A stretch of 64,000 nt of DNA from Oasisia sp. SBJ-2009 (lineage: Eukaryota > Annelida > Polychaeta > Sabellida > Siboglinidae): NCBI GenBank assembly GCA_964017155.1, contig OZ024857.1:40486716-40550715 (forward strand), written 5' to 3'. The number at the start of each line of letters is the position of its first letter. Position 1 is the first letter of the stretch. The notes beneath the pieces were generated by a model that was not told where the DNA came from, searched no databases, and saw only the letters and a list, made by a program, of their open reading frames with translations. This document shows, one piece after another, positions 1-14,088 of the stretch. The position numbers were made by a program, and so were the translations under genes.

Positions 1-1410
1 TGCCATTTTATTTGTAGACATGGCTCATTTGTGGCAGTAAATCATGTCTATTTTAATTAACTAATATTGATGGGCACTAATCATGGGAGCGTTTTGAAGG
101 AACTGGTGTACATGATGTGATTTTGGTGGCATTTTATCAGCATATAATTTCTGGCATTTCAGATTTCTGAATGTTAGTTTCTTGATAATATGACAAAATA
201 TTTCACTGTTTCCTTTGTTGTATACAACTACAAGTACAGTAACTAATCTGGTAATCGTTCTTCATCTGCCATACTATTTTCAGTGCATAGTGCATGGTTA
301 CTATGATCTACTCTTCACTCCACCGTGTACATGGTCGAAGCTGGAAGAGAAAACAACATAAAATATGACCATATTACAATTTTCTTGACATTAGAACGTT
401 GTCTGTCACTGTGTAGTGTCTGTTTAAAATATGGATGCCTGCCAATGTTGGTTCATACTCCAACAAACATTTTACTTCAGTATGGTTGTATGAATAACCA
501 GATAGAATGATGCATGCAGTAAATGTATACCAACCACGTTTTGTAGAGATGATCTTGAATCTGAAGCCAAATGACACCACTAAAGTAGTTCTTCAATGGA
601 AGATTTGTTCCGAAATGCTGTGAACACCAATTATAATGTTATTAATACAGTACTGTATCAAGCAGACATCACCAGCCATAATGGTGTCTATGCAATATTA
701 TATGAAGCAGACAAGATTAGTTTTATAAGAGGCATGTCATAATAATTTTATAACAACTCAATAATGCCCCTAAGAAAGTACATAAGTTATGATGCAATAA
801 CTTATTTACCAATATCTTTGGATAAGCACATTCACATTAGTTATACAAACTAATTTATGTGATAATATGTTGGAATACAGAATAAACAATTTGTTGTATG
901 TAAGCCTATAGACGTTTGGGAGGGTGAACTAACCGAAAATTAATAGTTAATTTAAATACATTAATTTATCAAGTCAAGTTTGTTTGTGTCTTCTTATCGG
1001 GCCTACTGGGGATCAATTGTTGCCAGTCATACATTTTTTGATGGACAGATGCATGTTAAATTATATATACCTAATTATATTCAAGCCGGTTGGGATGTGT
1101 GTTAAGATCTGAAATAAACTTCAAACACACGTGTGACCCCCATTTTGAAGGCATAACTGACAATATCTATGATTTTGTTAAGATATTTTTAATTCCTTAT
1201 TTATTTTTATCCATCCAGTGATATTTCACTATAGGAGACATGTCTCTGCATAAAGGTATGGGGTTTACTGTTTCTCTGTCATCTTTGAATTCTAAATTGG
1301 TCTAACATTGGTCTAGATAGCACACCAAAAATTATGAAGGTGGTTAACTATTATATTGGTAAAGTACTGATTTACAAATAACAAATGTCCACAGGCCCTA
1401 CATTTTGTAC

Positions 1411-1414
<4 letters not shown>

Positions 1415-1494
<80 letters not shown>
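1415..1494. repeat. (TA)n microsatellite, about 40 units
   Basis: Uninterrupted TA dinucleotides. Open frames across it read as Tyr-Ile repeats and are not genes. Confidence 0.95.
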
Positions 1495-1497
<3 letters not shown>

Positions 1498-2763
1498 TTA
1501 ATGCACAAACTAAACCATGCGCCGATGCAATGAGTGTGTACTAGTGGTCTTCTATTTCGCCCGACACAATAACAATTTTCTTTTTCTAACAAAATTCCTT
1601 TCAGACGTATCCACACTATATTCATAGTGTAATGCATAGATCACACATTTAATAAAATTTGTGAAATTTACTACAGCTTAATTTGAAGAAAACACAATTT
1701 CAACAACATAAATACTGTATAACTGTAAACTTGCTAACAGGTTTAATCTCGTTATGCATTTTATCTCTGTAAATAATCATAAACATATGAAAAACAACTA
1801 ATGTTAACATGTAAACTGACAATTACAAAAAAATAATATTGACAAATCAATTAAATTGTAACACTAGATCATAGAAAGACAACATTTCGTACAAATGAAG
1901 TATTGTGATTTGTTCAAATCTTTCACGTTTACGTACTAGCGAGGCTGCAAACGCAACATAAATATTATTTGATTTATTAAATATAATTTAGAGTCATAAC
2001 ACAATGGCAATGCCGACGCCAACTGGGACACTGAATTTAATTATGTAAATTAATTGTGCTAGTTAAGCAAGTCCATGACACACCGGCACCGGATAAGCTA
2101 GGGTGTTTCTGTAAACATACATATGCAATTTCGTTTTCATGTGTTTTCTTCCAGTTAAAACATGCTCTATATTTTGTAGTAACTAGCATTATCCCGGCGC
2201 AATCGTCAAATACGTAAACCAAACTGCCCAAAAGCCTGGAACAGCAAGGTAGAGTTCACTTATTGAACAATTTTACAGATAGCATTGCATATATTAAGAT
2301 CATCCCGCGTAAAAATTAATAATGTGTTACTGTTATTTCGAAAACAGCAGGCAAACATGGACGAAAGTGACTTACCGTGAAAACAGACCAGTCGCAACTG
2401 CAAAACTGAATATCAACATCAGTCATCACGTGACTGACAACGCCAAACATATATGTTCGTGTTTCATAATTGTGAATTATATGTAAAACGTACAGCACTG
2501 ACTTTTTTTTAAATCACGAAAAAAAACATGTTACAATCACATGCAGAAAGTTTTAGAATTGTTTTCATTTTGTATAAAAAAAAAGAGTTTATGTGATTGG
2601 TGACGAACGACTGCAAAATTACACATTTCATATATCACAATATATATATATATATCGCCTGAAAACAGTACACTTTACAGAGTTCGTTTATTAAACTCAG
2701 AACAGCCGCCACCAAAACATGGTTGATCACATACTGTAATATGATTAGGCTTTGATTATGATT

Positions 2764-3049
<286 letters not shown>

Positions 3050-3589
3050 CAAACTGGACCTCTCTCCACTTCGTCTTACAACATTAAATAAGTCCTGTTT
3101 CATAACATTTGCATAGATAAATTGATAGTCCAACGATTATTTACCATTGCGAAGATGACTGAAGTGCCACCGATTTAGCTGGTGTGTGTCAAATGTTATA
3201 CCGAATGATACACTTGGTGTTTTATTTAATCGTGTTATTGAATCATGATTAATGCGCTACGACAACAACAAATATAATAACGACAATAGAAACAACAGCA
3301 ATACGTGATAATAGGTTTGGTAATTGATTGGTTAACGTTGAATGTTTGTCATATTCTAGCATTTTGTGAATGTTTTATTCATAATTTATAATATAAAGTA
3401 CCATGTCTCCGGCAGGACATATGTTACAGCGCCACGCCGGTACACTCTTTTGCATCAATGTAAGTCCAACTTCAGAACTCAAGCGGAAGTCGTTGGCTTG
3501 TGTACTGACCGACTTGTATGGTTGTACCAATTTTGGTTTAATAAGTATTTAGGCTAATCGAGTGTCGTATTTCTAAATGACAGATTTAC

Positions 3590-3808
3590 CAATTTGGCGT
3601 TGGTGGTTCCTCTTCTGTCCGTATCGGACTTCTGTCCGTTTCTCTTCTGTACGTATAGTTCCTCTTCTTTCCATATCGAATCTCGCCATTTCCGTCACAC
3701 TCATAGTTGTTGGCTTTGGCTTTTGGCTTCGTTTTTTTTGGGACTGTTCATTACAGCGACGTCATAATCACTTGTATCCACAATGCCGTTTTCGTGTGGT
3801 TGTGCTGT
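3590..3808 (-). pseudogene. Decayed first exon of a third Dispatched copy
   Basis: On the minus strand this matches exon 1 of disp A (14,882-15,138). The end of the exon is the same (residues EEEPPTPN, then TG followed by a GT donor), as are the residues after the start (AQP...NGI) and the upstream DNA to about 3,990 (shared GTTTCAGGCCAA and TATATAC blocks). The position of the start codon reads ACA instead of ATG, the frame runs into an in-frame TGA, and the donor is GTAAAT rather than GTAAGT. No exon 2 was found to its left inside the window. It is therefore probably a dead fragment. A distant live remainder beyond the left edge is possible but unlikely given the stop. Confidence 0.7.
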
Positions 3809-4587
3809 GACCTTTGGCGTGTATATACAACTGATACGTCTGCGTTGGTGCAAAAGAGCGTCTAAATGTTTACCGATATGCGCTTAGATGATACGAGCGT
3901 TCTCTACGAAGGGTGAAGCTCAACCCCAAAGTCATTGATCTTGCATTGGCCTGAAACATTGGCCTACACACATATATTTACGTTTCTCCAGAAACGGTCA
4001 TACGTAATAGATTGAAACAAATCTGGTTGGGAATGTTATTTTGGGAAAAAAGTAAATCCCGATAAGGTATCGTAGAACTCAGTACAATAATTAAAGTCGA
4101 TATGTGATAATATTGATGCAAATTCATCAGTAAATTGTTTATATTCATAATTTAAGTCTCGCGGAGGCCTGTATATGTTACCAACTATCACAGGTGTTAA
4201 AAGGTCGCCCCTGTGATTTCAATAAACTGTCCTTCCAATTTTCATTTTGTATAGATTGCAGTACCTTAGAGTATCGTTATCAAGAGGTTTTGTTTTCTCA
4301 ATACATCACACATTGTGATCATTACTGCTTAATTTATACTCTGGTAACGCATTTTAAACGCCCACGTAGTTGGCTCGTAATATTACAATATGATAAATAT
4401 ATTTTAATAATGAAATGTGTTGAAATATGAGTAGTTAACCATTGATAAAGGTAATAGGGTAGATATATTAAATAAGCAAGTTAAAATAAATAAATAAGTA
4501 TATACGTTTTTATATACACATCCCTGGTTTACAGAATACATAAATTTGGTCCAACTACTCCCTACAGGCCCATTGACAAAAGGAATA

Positions 4588-4646
<59 letters not shown>

Positions 4647-5021
4647 ACAATCATTGTTTATGTACATGTCTTAATATGTTAGAAATAAGCAGAGACTAAA
4701 TAATGACTTCTTTAAAACAATAATATACACAAATGAAAAAACCCTTAGTGATATGAGTGTAAATTAATCCTGATAGCAGTTGCAAGTATTACTTTTTTCT
4801 AAAATATCAATAAATAAAATGAAACTGAGATAGTAAAAAATTAAAATTACAAACTAAATAAAATGTGAAATGTAAAAAATATGGTATTCAATATAGAATT
4901 ATCAAAATCAAATAGTAGTACAATAGTAAACACCCAAATAACTAAATATTAAAAACAGGTTTATATGATGAATCTTAGGGCGCGATTTAATGTGTTCAAG
5001 CACTGACTCTATCACACCATA
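3809..5021. other. Intergenic; homology to the disp A upstream region at its left
   Basis: About 3,810-3,990 continues the similarity (inverted) to the region immediately upstream of disp A exon 1 (about 14,700-14,880). The remainder is AT-rich with no gene recognised and contains the AT microsatellite at 4,589-4,640. Confidence 0.55.
4589..4640. repeat. (TA)n microsatellite, 26 units
   Basis: Uninterrupted TA dinucleotide run. Confidence 0.95.
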
Positions 5022-6550
5022 CCTGAACTCACGGGCGTCGATCGGTGGGGGACGGGGGGGGGGACGCGTCCCCCCACTTTTCAGGGCGGGGGGGACAGCA
5101 TAGGAATTGTCCCCCCCACTTTTCAGTTCAAAAAAATTGCGATGCATATAGCCTGACTCAACACTCCTCTCTCTTAAAAGCCGCTACATAGGACTAGCTA
5201 GACAATAAACTCGCGATATGAAGTTCAGCAAAGTTATTTATCGCAAATTAACACGAGGCAAACAAGTGTTGAAGCATGTTTTGCTGTTAGTGCGCCATAA
5301 TCCGTGATAGTTATTTAAACAAACGTAATATTTTAATGTATTGAACGAAATGTTAGACAACTCTTCTCAGTAGTCATCACAGGAGAGTTATCGAACCCGT
5401 GGCATTTATACCAAAAAGGCTTTGTTATTTCGCTGCACATTGATGATTTTAAATTTGTCGCGCAGAAAGGCCAATCGGAAAGTTTATAACTACCGGAAAA
5501 ATGGAAGCCGCTGCCGGGCTCTACCAGTTTGCAACCTTGTGTTGATATTGTTAATAAGCTCTAACCATCAAGTATATTTTAAATTATGAAATTTTTGTTG
5601 CACTTTCACCCCTCGCCTGCTTGATGCTTATCGCCTACGGCAGAAGCGGCGGATTACTGCACTTTGTGTAACTTATTCCCATTTGAGTGATGACAAATTT
5701 CTTTGCCAAAATGTTGGATTGTGAAGTTCTACACAGGCACAGCATGGGCGTCGATCAGTGGTGGACGAGGGGGACCCGTCCCCCCACTTTTCGACTTTCC
5801 TGAGGGGGTCAGCATAGGAAATGTCCTCATACTTGTTCAGGTCATAAAACAAATTTACAGGCATATGTAGCGAGACTGATCACTCCCCTCTCTTAAAAAC
5901 CCTACATCGGTCTAGTAGTAAAATTAATAATAAGATATAAACTTCCTAGTGGAAAATCACTAGGTAAATTGCTTGGTTGGCCGCAGCCCGCAACTTGATC
6001 TTAGTCCAGTAAGTATTCATCATGCCGGGCTCTGTCATTTTGCACCCTTGTGTTGATATAATATTAATAGGCATTAGCCATCAAGCACATTATAGATTAT
6101 TAATTTGTGTTTGCCCTGTCGCCCTTTGGATTGCAGCCTGGTAGCCCTGGTGGATATTTATATCGTCTATGGCGAAACCAGCGGATTTCTGCACTTTGTG
6201 TAATTTGATCTCATTTTAGAGATGACAAATTGTTTTGCCAAAAGATGGCATTGGGAAGTCCTACACAGGCACACAGGTATTGAATGGTATTTTAAATTAC
6301 CGTTCAGAGTACCACTGAGTCCTGCTGAAATATCATTGATACTGAATGGTATTCAATGGTAATCAATGGTATACCATTGGCTCTTTTTTGTAAGGGCTTC
6401 TTCAAATATATGTTGCCAACATAACTATTATAAATAGCATAACATAAAGCCTTTTTTTAGTTTAGAATTAACACCAGACCAACAATGAATTATATTTTAT
6501 ATTTAAAAAATAGTTATGTGTATTTCAGGTCATATATATATATACATATG

Positions 6551-6583
<33 letters not shown>

Positions 6584-6674
6584 GTTGTGAAGCGCCACGA
6601 ACGATTATGGGTGCGGCGCTATACCAATTAAATATATTATTATTATATATTATACATGTCAAAACTATACATAC

Positions 6675-6882
<208 letters not shown>

Positions 6883-6935
6883 CATGACATATTATAATAT
6901 GTATTATATGACATATAATATATATATATATACAC

Positions 6936-7093
6936 GACATGACATGACATGACATGACATGACATGACATGACATGACATGACATGACATGACATGACAT
7001 GACATGACATGACATGACATGACATGACATGACATGACATGACATGACATGACATGACATGACATGACATGACATGACATGACATGACATGAC
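6936..7093. repeat. (GACAT)n pentanucleotide array, about 31.6 perfect units
   Basis: 158 bp of uninterrupted GACAT, absent from hAT copy 2. Likely seeded by the two GACAT units at 6,881-6,890. The 186-residue frame across it is an artefact. Confidence 0.95.
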
Positions 7094-7154
7094 TGAATTA
7101 GTCTTCCGTCCCCCCCCCCACTTTTAAAACCGGATCGACGCCCCTGCCTGAACT

Positions 7155-8961
7155 ATTCTATTTAAATCACTCCACATTTGGTCATCAGGCTGAATATCGA
7201 TGTAAATTGTATAGTAAGGCTTATGGTCAGTTTGAGTGCGTGCGTTGCTGAAGTTGCGTCGTTTTGTGCGGGTTCGCTGGAGAACATCGCAGAAACAGTT
7301 GGCAGAACGTGCTTTGTCAATCAAGAATCTGCCCAATACTCTTCAACGTCGGCTGTTACGTATGGATTATTTATATAAAATGGTCAACTCGTGACAACTT
7401 GTCACGATGTTCCCACAGCTGTCTTGTGCGTTGAAACATGCATTTGTATCGAATATAGACATTATAGTGTAATGCATGTCGAATAAAATGTCTACACACT
7501 ACCACACACCACGTAGCCGAAGGATCCGCTGTTATTACCCCAAAAATGCCTTTAATAATGTGCTCACGGTTTGTTACACCAAACCTAATCTCGCTTAACC
7601 GACTGTCGGTCGGCTGCGGAACTACGCTGAGTAGAGTTGAGGGGCTTAAAGGTGCTGCCATGTCACGGAACCTGGGTAACCGAACCTACACCATTGCCCA
7701 AGCGTCGTTGATTTTCCGGAAGTGACCCGGCGACCCCGCACGGGATACATTGTTTTATGGCTTTTTATGCGTCATGTTCGCCCCAAACAATTCACTTGTG
7801 GCTGTTGTGCGGAGACACTGTATTTATTGATTTTTGTTTATTTGGCATGTATTACATGGACATATGCTTCAAATGAAATATAATATTAACAATCTGGAAA
7901 ACAATCAAAGAAATGCAGATAAATGGACGAAATCGAAATACTTTATATGAATAATGAAGCAATGGTTACTCAATTGGCTACATAACTAGTCATAAGTAAT
8001 AAGATCGGCAGCATTTTATGCGTTTAAATCTGTTTCACAAGTAAAGATGATCATGAAGTAGGTCTATTAGAAATACAAGTTTCAGACTGCTGTAACGCAT
8101 TGCTTAATATCGTGCAGATGTTGTCATCAGATTCAGACGTCGGTTTGCTATCGTACGTTGAGTACGGTTTTTATTTTATGTGACCTGTCAAGTGATATTT
8201 GTGCCTGCAGAGGGGAGGGGACTCGTCGCGTCCAGAATATTCAGAACAGGTCAAAATCCGTGGTACTTAATTATATCAATCTTGCGTTCTAACCTGGCGT
8301 ATGTTACCTTGTTTCCACAGCATTGACAATTAACACGTATATAATGGAGTTAGAATAAGACTTCATTACGGAAGGTTTTTTTATCAGATACTGAATTGTA
8401 CCTCGCATATTGCCCACGCTAGTAAAACAATTGTTATTATTAATACGCGTATACATTTATAATATCTATATGAAATAATAATTATATGCACTTGTCTTGA
8501 GGCATTAATTACACTGCCGTACAAATTGTTAGTTTTTCATTACTGACATCAATTGAAAACCAAAATTGTCAAAAAAATTCTAGCTGTATTTTTTGTAAAT
8601 GTTATTGAAATACTCAAACATTTGTAGTTGTATCTATTTATAGTTTATTGCTCGTAGTACTCTGTAGGCTCAACACTTCGTAAATAGCTGAAATGACATA
8701 AGCACATTGCAATATTCACAGTTGATTGTCCCCTCAATCCATGGAACGGTAGTATAGATATTCACACCATGCTGCAAACGTTCTGCAGGCAAAGCAGTAT
8801 TTATATTTAGGTGTTTAATTACGTCATGTATATGCTACAATAATAATTTACTAAAACGAATCCCGTGTTTGCGTGAACAGATATGCTGAGTCATGTTCTG
8901 GCCAAGGTAATCTGCTATGTTAGCTGTGTCACAGGTAAGGCTCAAACTAGTGATCCTTCGA
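7155..8961. other. Intergenic with a dispersed repeat and a shared palindromic motif
   Basis: The first 60 bp continue a repeat family also seen at 30.2 and 30.3 kb (see that entry). A segment at 7,590-7,626 with the palindromic core CCGACTGTCGG is almost identical to 15,962-15,997 in inverted orientation. 7,660-7,760 is CpG-rich. No coding region was recognised. Confidence 0.5.
7590..7626 (-). repeat. Short dispersed repeat with CCGACTGTCGG palindrome, copy 1
   Basis: About 35 bases match 15,966-15,997 base for base on the opposite strand, apart from a 5-bp difference at one end. Flanking DNA is unrelated. This could be a transposon end or the tail of a short retroelement. The surrounding 96-residue minus-strand open frame has no recognised domain. 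Confidence 0.6.
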
Positions 8962-9248
8962 GTGCAGTATATAGGTCACAGGTTTATTTTTTTTGTGGTT
9001 GCTCTAATAATAATGACACTTTATTTAGAAACTAAAATCCAAAGTACAAATTCTGTTCAAAAGTGTTTACAACAGTAGTTGTTTATAAGAAATTATAAGA
9101 AATAAATATAATAAAAGTTCAAGTAAAATCATCTGAATATGTATAGCTAGATCATTGTTGTATGAAAACTGAACTAGAAAAACTATAATTAATCAAACGT
9201 GTCACAGTTGTAATTGATATTATATGTCAATGTATTCACGAAATAGAA

Positions 9249-9300
<52 letters not shown>

Positions 9301-9621
9301 TAGAATAAATAGTGCAGAATAAATAAGTTAGTATGTGCAGTATATAGGTCACAGGTTTATTTTTTTTGTGGTTGCTCTAATAATAATGACACTTTATTTA
9401 GAAACTAAAATCCAAAGTACAAATTCTGTTCAAAAGTGTTTACAACAGTAGTTGTTTATAAGAAATTATAAGAAATAAATATAATAAAAGTTCAAGTAAA
9501 ATCATCTGAATATGTATAGCTAGATCATTGTTGTATGAAAACTGAACTAGAAAAACTATAATTAATCAAACGTGTCACAGTTGTAATTTATATTATATGT
9601 CAATGTATTCACGAAATAGAA

Positions 9622-9687
<66 letters not shown>

Positions 9688-9713
9688 TAGAATAAATAGT
9701 GCAGAATAAATAA
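8962..9713. repeat. 373-bp tandem duplication, each unit with an AT microsatellite
   Basis: Unit 1 begins at 8,962 and unit 2 at 9,335, both with GTGCAGTATATAGGTCACAG. They are virtually identical (a G/T difference at the GTAATTGATATT/GTAATTTATATT site) apart from the length of the AT run (about 9,249-9,297 and 9,622-9,684). A GTGCAG hexamer occurs at the junction. Each unit carries AATAATAATGACACTTTATTT, which on the minus strand resembles the A-rich 3' tail of a retroelement. Confidence 0.92.
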
Positions 9714-11963
9714 GTATATAATATTATACATAGTGCGTAATTAATAATAAATGACAACAGAAATACAATATTTGTGTCAATTGTAATTAATAAAAAATAA
9801 CATGTGAATTAGTAGGCTACACTATTAATTAACCAATAGTAAAAATGATATGCCAGTTGAGCTAATTAAAAATAAACATAAAAGGGTGAAACGTGTGTAA
9901 AAAAACTAGATATTACAAGAACATTTTAAAATAATGTCCTAGCATCAGACTTATCAGACAAACATAATCATATATCACATATGTGTGACATTGTATGACT
10001 ATCAGCAGTCCTAGTTTGCTGAACCAATTCCCATTTTCTTCCAGTAATTCCCGCATCACGTTTCCTCAGTTCACATTTCACACGTGCTAAAGACATTTCT
10101 TCATATTGCGATATAATGATGATAATTTGTAATAAAAACAAATGAAAAGGCTAATCTTATTTACGTCGTGCCGATGGAGTTCTTGTTTACCGCGAACCCT
10201 CTAGGCCCGGTGACGCCTGGCGCCACCTGGCGAACATAGAAGGAATGTCGCTGTCACCGCCTCGACATCAATAGCAGTCGACGACGCCATGACCGTACAT
10301 TGATGTTCAGGTGCGTAGTTTTTTTTTTATTACTATATATATTTTTGTAATGGTAAATTAGTCTTATTGTGCAATTGTCCGTTATTTCTGTTTTGTCCAC
10401 AATCACGTGCACATAGATTCACACATTTACACAAGAAAGCTATAGGGTATGTGACATGATGTTATATAAACAATGCAATATTAAAACGTTTCATTCGTCA
10501 GGATGGCCGGTTCACAATAATCGAATTAGAACAACTGATTATGCATGACGAGGCGTATGGCGACGTCAGTCAGTCAATCAATCAATCAATCAGTCAATCA
10601 ATTTATTTCAAAACAAACAACATTGAAAAACAAATAACACAAATCAAGTAAGTAATAAGTCACATGATACGAATGATATACAATGAAGAAATAAGTTTTG
10701 AAAAGGAATAGACTTGCACTTATAAGTGTCAATCCCTGTGAACATTTAAAAAATAATAAGTGTCAGTGCTTAGTATTAATTACAATTTTCCAGTTACAAT
10801 ATAAATAAACACGTGTACACAACAAAGATTCACTTGCCGTGATATCGATGTATCTTTCACATGATATATTTACTTACAAGTATATTAACGTACAAACTGA
10901 TTACCGCAAATAGCAAAAACCGGTAGATGATCACACAAAAACCCAAAACTGTACATATAATCTAAGAATGTCCTTGTATAGTTGTGCGTATTATGCTTCA
11001 AGATATTAATGTTGAAATCTCTACATATATACAATATTACATACTCTTTTTTGATTTCATATCACTAAGAATATATTCTAAGGATTCACAGAAAGCGCCT
11101 ACATTGGCACCTTTAAAACGTAATTTTAAAATAATTACTGACATATCTGAACACACTGATCATAAGCTTTACTAACTTCAAAGCTGTATTAATCAATGTT
11201 ACCTTAGGCTTATGAAGATACTCTGACATAGCCTACATTCACATCGATGGAAATAAATTACTATGATTCGGCTACCGACTAACTAAACTGTGTCAAATTT
11301 ACCAAAAGTAATGGTTTTGTTTGCTATATGGATGAATAAACAACTAGTAAACATAACGTATTTTAATATTACAAAACATTCTGAATTTACGAAGAAGTGC
11401 CAACGACAGTCCCAGGCCACGGCCCCGGTTGGTTTTATCGCCCATTGTTTTAGCTTTATTCAAGCGTGGACGTGATACCATAAAAAAAAGATTAGCTGTC
11501 AACGAGGGACATCGCCATCGATGATCGAGCCATCGTCAATCGATAGCCGGTCTAAGCAGGTCTAAACTACGTGTAAATAGCACAACAACGTTACACGTGC
11601 TTTACCTCTGTAAAAACACAATTAACTATATAACGTCATACCACAGAAAAAAGAACAAGATTGTCGTTTGAACAATGAGTACGGACATCATACTAAGCTT
11701 CTTACGATCTGATGTCTCGGCCCGCTTGATACGCGTTGCTTCGACGGTTTAGGTCCATGGCTAGATGTTGGCGTTTTGTTGGATCTTGTCCCATCAACTG
11801 GTGATATATGTCTACTTCATAATTACTTGTTGACCACAGATTGAGGTCTAAGCAACCGCCACGTGCCATGCCAACTGAACGAAGACTCGAACTTGTTGAA
11901 CCTTCATGTCGTAGGAGGAAGCTGACTGGCCGCCGTAGCGGTCTAGAATGCTGCTCGCTTATT
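9714..11963. other. Intergenic, no gene recognised
   Basis: AT-rich DNA. A (CAAT)n run near 10,568-10,603 followed by TTTATTTCAAAACAAACAAC resembles the 3' tail of a non-LTR retroelement on the minus strand. 10,190-10,310 is CpG-rich with a short minus-strand frame. No splice-supported exon or domain was found. Confidence 0.45.
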
Positions 11964-12049
11964 GGCCAAGCCAAGCCAAGCCAAGCCAAGCCAAGCCAAG
12001 CCAAGCCAAGCCAAGCCAAGCCAAGCCAAGCCAAGCCAAGCCAAGCCAA
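11964..12049. repeat. (CCAAG)n pentanucleotide array, about 17 units
   Basis: Perfect CCAAG repeats. The Gly-Leu-Ala-Trp-Leu and Lys-Pro-Ser-Gln-Ala frames crossing it are repeat artefacts. Confidence 0.95.
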
Positions 12050-13199
12050 ACCAAAGCGTCACCGATTGTTGTGGCATAGGTCAGACCATGATGGATTTCG
12101 CTAGAATTTGATACTAAGGTCACATTCTGAGTAAACCGCTGACGTTAAAAATTGAGTATTATGTGGAAATTGTTACCTTGTATTAAATCTATTCAGTGTA
12201 TGACACGAAAGCGTTGCCTTTCTTGTCCTTTAAGTCATTGATGGGCAGCCGAAAGGGTATTTGAGGCATACGCGCCATCATTTGGCCTATGTGCGCAAGT
12301 GGGCTGTATGTGTGAGGGAAATAACCGGCAGTTTCAGTTGTACTGCACAGTTAGTGCATCTTTTTAAATAACAATACTATATAATAATACTTGCATAGCG
12401 CCCGATCCATTCAGTTGCTAAACAATATGTAAAATAACTTAAGAAATTACTCGGCTAAACCATACAGTACCTTCTTACTCGTGCAACTTACTTATCCGTA
12501 AATTTGAAGCGGTGAGAAATTAATTGCGGTGTTTATTTACCTTCAGTGCTTCCAGTTCTAGTTCTATACTTGTTCCAGCACTCACCAGAAACGTTCTATT
12601 AACTGACTAGTATGTACGTATATTGTGGTTCCAATGTTATAATCATATGATGTCTCATTCAACTAGCAGTAAGCAGCTTTTCGAACATTATCGCCAAGCT
12701 TACCTGTATATGCTGGCCCTTTGGGTAGTCCATGCCAAGGTGCTTATCGTCCTCGGTGGTTCCTTTGCATGCCAAATTGGGACCAAATTGATATTATCAC
12801 AATTCCTAATCACGACGGATACACAGTCCCCAATGTTGTGAGCAACGTTTTTACACAAATTTAATTTGCCTGCTCTGTCTGGTATTTGCTAACCACTACG
12901 CTATCGCACACCCTGACAACTGACTCATAAACATCGATTATTATACAATTACTGGTGAAATAAACGTAGCTTGTCACAACACTTACAAGTGACAAGTATG
13001 TAAGTAAATAGATTACAATTGGCCGGTTAAATAATTGTTACTTTTGGTAGATAGCACACATCCACGCACAGAACTTATGTTATTACTTCATTCTTACCAC
13101 TTTCATCGATTCATTGTTGACGTCACACGTCAAATTGTAAGCGTAAACAAAATAATGAAATACACTGTTTGGTTTTAGCTGGATGTAAATCCTACATTA
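12050..13199. other. Intergenic, no gene recognised
   Basis: Unique-looking sequence without recognisable coding, RNA or repeat features. Confidence 0.4.
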
Positions 13200-13337
13200 C
13201 AAAATGGCAACGCTAAATAACGCCTGCCCACAGGCAGAACCTCGTCTCGCGCGACCATACAGCCATACCCCGCCCCAAAGCGTGACGTAGTCTAGCGACG
13301 CGATAGAGTTCCAGTCGTGTGGATGAATGCAAACAGG
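13200..13337 (+). promoter_or_regulatory. CpG-rich candidate promoter and 5' non-coding exon of disp A
   Basis: CpG-rich island in AT-rich surroundings with a GC box (CCGCCCC), a CRE-like TGACGTAG and an AAAATGGC motif. It ends in a strong donor-like junction AACAG|GTGAGAG at about 13,336. Possible acceptors lie just before the disp A start (TCTACAG, ACGCAG at about 14,831-14,844). Assignment to disp A is inference from position alone. Confidence 0.3.
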
Positions 13338-13978
13338 TGAGAGTGCCAATATTTTCATATGTTCGGCACACGTCACACTTCAGTAGCAGGTATAAAAGTA
13401 AGGTCCAAACGACGGTCGCTTAGACGGGAAAAGAATGAGACACTTGACGTCGGCATTTTCACCAACCTGGGAAGGGGCGCTGTGATCACGGAACATGTAG
13501 GTTTCGAATGTGCGTGCGTGCGTGCGTGTGTTATTAATCTGGGTGTCTTTGTCAGCTGGGTAGAGCGAAATCGTAGCGTTTGCTTCTACCAAAATCACAC
13601 CAGTGGCTGGTTTATTTTGTTCTCAGGCTTAATCGAAACCAGATCAGGCCAGTGAGAACGAGGTCACAAACAAGGATATTTTGCTTGTAAAAGTTACTGC
13701 TGAAGGTAACGTTCGACCCCGAAATCATGTTCTTTGATTGGCCCGGGGTATCGAAAACAGTAAGGTCGAGTGTAGCCATGCAAACTTCCGGCTCTAACGT
13801 CATCCAAACTGTCGTGATATGTGGATGAGGTGGGGTAAGCCCTTCTCGTATAACGTATACTGGACACACCCCTGTCGCCAGAACAATGTAATGCAAACAA
13901 CAAAATATATCATCGGCCGCAATGTTCGTACAACGGCCATTCCCGCTTTAGCTTACATCTATTCAAAAACACTAAAGC

Positions 13979-14017
13979 ACACACATACGCACACGCAAAC
14001 ACACGCAAACGCACGCA

Positions 14018-14088
<71 letters not shown>
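13979..14088. repeat. (CA)n and (CACG)n simple repeat
   Basis: CACG tetranucleotides at about 14,010-14,037 followed by a pure CA run to 14,088. Confidence 0.95.

Noticed and set aside
10190..10310. CpG-rich block with a short minus-strand ATG frame as a possible first exon
   Set aside because: The frame is under 30 codons and no partner exon or gene could be linked to it.
11702..12104. Frames rich in Gly-Leu-Ala-Trp and Lys-Pro-Ser-Gln-Ala
   Set aside because: Caused by the (CCAAG)n array.
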